In this document: positions 6,471 to 10,026 of the stretch, in pieces
Position numbering within the stretch: the first letter of the stretch is position 1
How the letters are laid out: the number at the start of each line of letters is the position of its first letter
Assembly (NCBI GenBank): GCA_004195305.1
Contig: SDWN01000189.1
Location: 1 to 10,026 of the forward strand
DNA length: 10,026 bases
Direction of reading: 5' to 3'
Origin: Neptunomonas sp.
GTDB lineage: Bacteria; Pseudomonadota; Gammaproteobacteria; Pseudomonadales; Balneatricaceae
The notes under the pieces: model-generated
What the model saw: the letters and a program-made list of their open reading frames with translations, nothing else
The model's database searches: none
Told to the model about the DNA's origin: nothing
Made by a program: the position numbers and the translations under genes

Positions 6471-7532
6471 GTGATAAGCCTTTTTAAGACCGGTTCCAAA
6501 TCATTACTAGGTGTCGATATTGGCTCCTCTTACGTAAAGCTACTGGGGCTCTCGAAGCACGCAGGTAACCCCCACGTTGACTGTTACTCCGTCGTCCCCC
6601 TCCCCGAAGGCGCTGTAATCGACAATAATGTGCAGGATGTGCCTGTCGTAGCAGAAGCCTTAGAGAAAGCTTTACGGCTAGCCAATACACGTATCAAACA
6701 TGCCGCAACCTCGGTTCCGACCTCCGTTGTCATTGTCAAACAACTTGAATTCAGCAAGTCATTCTCCGAGGACGAGCTCGAAGATCAGATTAAAGTTGAA
6801 GCCGATCAATTCATTCCCTATCCACTGGATGAAGTCGCAATCGACTTTCAGATCCAGGGCGAATCAGAATCCAGTCCTGATCTCAATGAAATACTGCTGG
6901 TGGCCTGCCGCCAAGACAGCATCCAGTCGCGTGAAGACTCGGTTAATGGCTCCGGAATGATCTGCGACGTGATCGACGTTGACACTTATGCAATCGAGCG
7001 GATATTCCCGGTACTGTCAGAGACTCACGACCTGCTACAAAAGACGGTAGGACTGGTCGACATCGGCGCCAGCAGCATGACCCTGTATGTACTTGAACAG
7101 GGTGAGGTGATCTACAGTCGTGAGCAGGCTTTCGGCGGTAACGACCTGACACACAGCCTGACCCAGGTGTCAGACCTGTCCATCGATGAGGTTGAGCGTG
7201 CTAAAAAAACCAACACCCTTTCCGATGAGCTGGTGCAGGGATACATCGCCCCGTTCAAACAAACCACCGCGCAGCAGATCTCACGTTCAATTCAGTTCTA
7301 TTACTCTTCGGGGACTCATGGGGAGATCGATACTCTGCTATTAATGGGTGGAATTGCGGCGCTGCCCGGAATCGATGCTGCGGTATCCCGTGAGCTAGGG
7401 ATCAAAACCGAAGTAGCCGACCCTTTCAGTGCAATGACCATCGACTCCCGAATCAACCGCCATAAGTTTGATCCAGAAGCCCCCTCATTGGTTCTGGCCT
7501 GCGGCTTGGCATTACGGAGTTTTGCGGAGTAA
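6471..7532 (+). CDS. pilM: Type IV pilus assembly protein PilM (actin-like ATPase-fold)
   Basis: PilM is the cytoplasmic, actin/FtsA-like member of the pilus alignment complex; it binds ATP and grips the N-terminal tail of PilN. The 353-residue protein has both phosphate loops of the fold, GVDIGSSYVKLL (14-25) and VDIGASSMTLYVL (196-208), and the adenosine motif LMGGIAALPG (291-300). FIPYPLDEVAIDFQ (114-127) and CGLALRSF near the end are PilM signatures. Translation starts at a GTG (6471), with AAGGA at 6459-6463 seven bases upstream; no in-frame ATG fits the family N-terminus, where ISLF is conserved. It is the first gene of pilMNOPQ, with two bases before pilN. Confidence 0.97.
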   Translation: MISLFKTGSKSLLGVDIGSSYVKLLGLSKHAGNPHVDCYSVVPLPEGAVIDNNVQDVPVVAEALEKALRLANTRIKHAATSVPTSVVIVKQLEFSKSFSEDELEDQIKVEADQFIPYPLDEVAIDFQIQGESESSPDLNEILLVACRQDSIQSREDSVNGSGMICDVIDVDTYAIERIFPVLSETHDLLQKTVGLVDIGASSMTLYVLEQGEVIYSREQAFGGNDLTHSLTQVSDLSIDEVERAKKTNTLSDELVQGYIAPFKQTTAQQISRSIQFYYSSGTHGEIDTLLLMGGIAALPGIDAAVSRELGIKTEVADPFSAMTIDSRINRHKFDPEAPSLVLACGLALRSFAE

Positions 7533-7534
7533 TT

Positions 7535-8095
7535 ATGGCCTCCACCCTTATCAACCTAAGACCCTGGCGTGAAGACCGCCGCCGCGACCGCCAGCAACGC
7601 TTTGTTGCCTCTGCTTTTGCTTCCGCCTTGCTGGGCAGCCTTTTAGTATGGGGCACCGGCACCTACATCGACAGCAACACGCTTAAACAAAAGCAGCGTA
7701 ACGACTACCTGCGCCAGGAGATGTCGAGCCTGGACTCAAAAATTGCCGAAATCAAAGAACTTCGCGCCAAGCGAGAACGACTTCTGGAACGGCTGCGGGC
7801 GATTCAGGAACTGCAGGGGAACCGCCCCGTTATTGTGCGCGTATTTGACGAACTGGTCCGCGTTCTTCCAGATGAACTTTATTACTCCTCCCTGACCCGT
7901 CAAGGAGAATCGCTGCACATCAATGGTCGAGCACAGAGTAACGGTAACGTTTCAATGCTGATGCGCAGCATTGATCGCTCCCCATGGTTTAAAGAACCCA
8001 ATCTGAGCTCTGTCGGCAAAGGCGGAGATCTGTACAAGAACTTTGATATGCGCGTTGAACTCAGCAAACCCAAACTCGAAGACGGAGGCTCCTGA
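7535..8095 (+). CDS. pilN: Type IV pilus inner-membrane alignment protein PilN
   Basis: PilN is a bitopic inner-membrane protein that links cytoplasmic PilM to the periplasmic PilO-PilP part of the complex. The 186 residues show the PilM-binding tail INLRPWRE (6-13), a basic stretch (residues 12-22), one transmembrane helix (about 24-45), a charged coiled coil (about 48-92) and a C-terminal ferredoxin-like domain (about 98-180) used for pairing with PilO. The length is usual for the family. ATG at 7535 follows GGAG (7526-7529), which lies in the end of pilM, so translation of the two genes is probably coupled. The stop TGA overlaps the pilO ATG by one base. Confidence 0.96.
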   Translation: MASTLINLRPWREDRRRDRQQRFVASAFASALLGSLLVWGTGTYIDSNTLKQKQRNDYLRQEMSSLDSKIAEIKELRAKRERLLERLRAIQELQGNRPVIVRVFDELVRVLPDELYYSSLTRQGESLHINGRAQSNGNVSMLMRSIDRSPWFKEPNLSSVGKGGDLYKNFDMRVELSKPKLEDGGS

Positions 8096-8706
8096 TGGCA
8101 CTTCAGGATAGTTTTAACAACGCCTTCCGCGGCTTTGACATAAACAATCTGGATTTTAATACGGCCGGTAACTGGCCGATCGGAATCAAAGCTGTTTTTT
8201 ATCTGATTGTCATCGTCGCCCTGTCAGTCGCTGGTTACCAGTTCTATATCAAAGACCTGCAAACACGCTTAGAATTAGAAGTAAGCAAAGAACCCGAGCT
8301 GAAGCAGCAGTATCAAGCCAAGGCATTCCAGGTCTCCAACTTGGAAGCGCTGAAGCGGCAGATGGCAGATGTTGAAGAGACTTTTTCCGAACTGCTGAAG
8401 CAGCTGCCCACTGATACCGAAGTGCCCGGTCTGCTAGAAGATATCACCGAAATTGGCCAAAACAGCGGCCTGAATTTTGACGTGATATCACTGGCGCCAG
8501 AAAAGAAAGTTGCTTTTTACATCGAGCTACCCATAAACATTCAGGTCAAAGGCAGTTACCACCAGCTAGGGGAGTTTGTCAGCGGCATGGCAGCATTACC
8601 ACGAATTGTAACTGTTCATGACTTTTCTATTAAACCCATCACAGAAAGCGGCGATCTCAGCATGTCTATATCCGCCAGGACCTATCGTTATGACGATGAA
8701 AACTGA
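8095..8706 (+). CDS. pilO: Type IV pilus inner-membrane alignment protein PilO
   Basis: PilO pairs with PilN and binds PilP in the periplasm, helping set pilus extension and retraction. The 203 residues comprise a cytoplasmic N-terminus (1-29), one transmembrane helix (about 31-50), a coiled coil (about 55-105) and a ferredoxin-like domain (about 110-200) with family signatures QLPTDTEVPGLLEDI, VKGSYHQLGEFVSG and LPRIVTVHDF. ATG at 8095 shares a base with the pilN stop (TGATG) and is preceded by GGAGG at 8084-8088. The 3' end overlaps the start of pilP by 17 nt. Confidence 0.97.
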   Translation: MALQDSFNNAFRGFDINNLDFNTAGNWPIGIKAVFYLIVIVALSVAGYQFYIKDLQTRLELEVSKEPELKQQYQAKAFQVSNLEALKRQMADVEETFSELLKQLPTDTEVPGLLEDITEIGQNSGLNFDVISLAPEKKVAFYIELPINIQVKGSYHQLGEFVSGMAALPRIVTVHDFSIKPITESGDLSMSISARTYRYDDEN

Positions 8707-9253
8707 TCGTCTAGGCAAGCAATTCGCGGTCGTTGGCCTCTGCGCTGTGGCGCTGCTACAGGGTTGCAGTCAGATCAATGACACCTCTGATCTGAGACAA
8801 TTTGTCCGCGAGACGCAGGCGCGTCCGAGCGGCCGGATTGACCCTCTACCCGAGTTTAAAGCCTATGAAAGCTTCCTTTATCGCGCCACCAGCTTACGCG
8901 GCCCCTTTGAACAGCTTGTTCGGATTGAACTGAGCGATGAAGGTGAAGCACTGGGCCCCAAGAACGATTTCAAGCCTGATTTTGAGCGCCCCAAAGAACC
9001 TCTCGAAGCCTTCAAACTAGAAAATCTGCGCATGGTTGGCACCATTCACATGATTGACCAAGGCGATTTGACCGCCCTGATTCGCGACGGCAACGACGAG
9101 ATTCACCGCATAAAGAAGGGCAGCCATGTCGGCAGAAATTACGGCGAAGTGATTACGGTGAACGAGACCCAGCTTGATGTGGTGGAGATCGTTCAAGATG
9201 GCAGGGATGGCTGGATGAAGCGACCTCGTAACATTGTATTAGTTGAACAGTAG
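8690..9253 (+). CDS. pilP: Type IV pilus assembly lipoprotein PilP
   Basis: PilP is an inner-membrane lipoprotein that ties PilN-PilO to the secretin PilQ. From the ATG at 8690 it has 187 residues: a signal peptide ending in ALLQGC (lipid-bearing C26), an extended N-terminal linker containing the PilP signature LPEFKAYESFLYRA (53-66), and a C-terminal beta domain (about 108-187) with LRMVGTI, IHRIKKGSHVGRNYGEV and the final NIVLVEQ. AGGA (8677-8680) nine bases upstream favours 8690; a second ATG at 8696 is also possible. A longer reading from 8618 would put 24 unrelated residues before the signal peptide and is rejected. The start lies inside pilO; pilQ begins 18 nt after the stop. Confidence 0.96.
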   Translation: MTMKTDRLGKQFAVVGLCAVALLQGCSQINDTSDLRQFVRETQARPSGRIDPLPEFKAYESFLYRATSLRGPFEQLVRIELSDEGEALGPKNDFKPDFERPKEPLEAFKLENLRMVGTIHMIDQGDLTALIRDGNDEIHRIKKGSHVGRNYGEVITVNETQLDVVEIVQDGRDGWMKRPRNIVLVEQ

Positions 9254-9271
9254 AAATAGGCGTAAAAGGAT

Positions 9272-10026
9272 ATGGCGAAGATTTTCTCTTCAGCGACATG
9301 GCTAACAGCTCCACTACAACTGGCTCATGCTAGCCGCATGTGGCTGGTTACTTTAGCCTGTTTACTACTGACTCAGACCGCCCTGGCTGAGGTAAAAATC
9401 ATCAGCACAACGTTTGTCGCCCTCCCCGGCAACAAGCTTGAGGTACGCATCGACTTTAGTGATGCACCACCACCACCACGCACTTATATGATTGAGAAAC
9501 CCGCCCGGGTGGTACTGGACCTACTGGGCACCACTAATGGCTTAGACACCAAAAACGTCGACATTAAAAGCGGCGTGGTCGACAACATTCACTTGGCCCA
9601 GGTTAAAGACCGGGTCAGGGTGATCGCCAACCTTTACGAGCCGACAGAATATAGCACCTATATTGAGGGAAACAGCCTTTACGTGGTATTCGGATCTGGT
9701 GCTAGCGACACAACTGCCAGCAAAGCCACCTCAGAGAACACTGCTGACACTTCCACAGCCGTGACTACTACTGACACATCCACGGCCGAGAGCACTGCAG
9801 CTGCATCCACGCCTGAGAATGCCGTCCAGGCAAGCAAAACCTTCAAGCCCAAACGCACCCAGGTCACCTCTATTGATTTCCGCCGCGTTGAGGGCGATAT
9901 CGGCCGGGTCTTTATAAATATGAGCGATAACAAAGCCGGTGTAGATATCATCGAGGAGGGCAGCAACATTATCGTCAACCTGATCGGTGCACAGTTACCC
10001 GCCAGCCTTGAGGAGCGTATCGATGT
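9272..10026 (+). CDS. pilQ: Type IV pilus secretin PilQ (3' end beyond the window)
   Basis: PilQ forms the outer-membrane secretin pore for the pilus. Only 251 codons are present, open to the window end, so the N0/N1 and secretin domains lie outside. The visible part has a signal peptide (hydrophobic 24-38, cleavage likely after ALA at 39), a first AMIN domain (about 41-141: PPPPRTYMIEKPARVVLDL, YIEGNSLYVVFG), a Thr/Ser/Ala-rich linker (about 144-189) and the start of a second AMIN domain (about 197-251: ITSIDFRR-like VTSIDFRR, INMSDN). AMIN domains bind peptidoglycan in PilQ. The start is uncertain: an in-frame stop at 9263-9265 sets the upstream limit, and ATG 9272 sits only one base after AAGGA (9266-9270). 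ATG 9338 (M23) would give a shorter signal peptide but has no ribosome site. Confidence 0.95.
   Translation, partial: MAKIFSSATWLTAPLQLAHASRMWLVTLACLLLTQTALAEVKIISTTFVALPGNKLEVRIDFSDAPPPPRTYMIEKPARVVLDLLGTTNGLDTKNVDIKSGVVDNIHLAQVKDRVRVIANLYEPTEYSTYIEGNSLYVVFGSGASDTTASKATSENTADTSTAVTTTDTSTAESTAAASTPENAVQASKTFKPKRTQVTSIDFRRVEGDIGRVFINMSDNKAGVDIIEEGSNIIVNLIGAQLPASLEERID

Noticed and set aside
8618..8689. Extended pilP start 24 codons upstream
   Set aside because: The added residues are translated from the pilO 3' end in another frame and would precede the signal peptide; ATG 8690 has a suitable AGGA.
9679..9978. Minus-strand open frame over pilQ rich in Val, Ala and Ser
   Set aside because: It is the complement of the low-complexity Thr/Ser/Ala linker of PilQ, not an independent gene.

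Overview
The window comes from a gammaproteobacterium, moderately GC-rich, of the broad Pseudomonas-like type. Three things point there: a type IV pilus alignment operon (pilMNOPQ) divergent from a class A penicillin-binding protein gene (mrcA/ponA), a pyrE gene divergent from a Crc-like gene (both arrangements known from Pseudomonas), and protein sequences that resemble Pseudomonas homologues recalled from memory. The genus cannot be fixed from this sequence. All ten genes are chromosomal housekeeping or cell-envelope genes. I see no mobile element, tRNA, rRNA or CRISPR array, and the longest gene-free stretch is about 214 bases.

Layout. (1) 1-545 (+): the last two thirds of hisF, cut by the window edge and carrying an apparent one-base deletion near 330. 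(2) 614-1732 (+): a long ketoacyl-ACP synthase III (FabH-like). (3) 1769-2146 (-): a small predicted lipoprotein of unknown function. (4) 2245-2886 (-): pyrE. (5) 3101-3874 (+): a Crc-like protein with the exonuclease III fold and a degraded nuclease active site. (6) 3906-6329 (-): mrcA (PBP1a), convergent with crc; a perfect 12-bp hairpin lies across the crc stop codon. (7) 6471-10026 (+): pilM, pilN, pilO, pilP and the first 251 codons of pilQ, packed with overlaps or gaps of at most 18 nt.

How the genes work together. PilM (cytoplasmic, actin-like), PilN and PilO (inner membrane), PilP (lipoprotein) and PilQ (outer-membrane secretin) form the envelope-spanning alignment complex of the type IV pilus. 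PBP1a, read from the shared intergenic region, builds the peptidoglycan through which this complex passes. HisF and PyrE act in histidine and pyrimidine synthesis, and both pathways consume PRPP. The Crc-like protein is probably a translational regulator acting with Hfq rather than a nuclease.

Most worth checking: two overlapping AANAANAA motifs (the Hfq/Crc target type in Pseudomonas) that run into the Shine-Dalgarno of the crc-like gene itself, suggesting autoregulation; the loss of nuclease residues in that protein; the hisF frameshift; and the strong hairpin between crc and mrcA. I did not find a convincing wholly new multi-gene system here.
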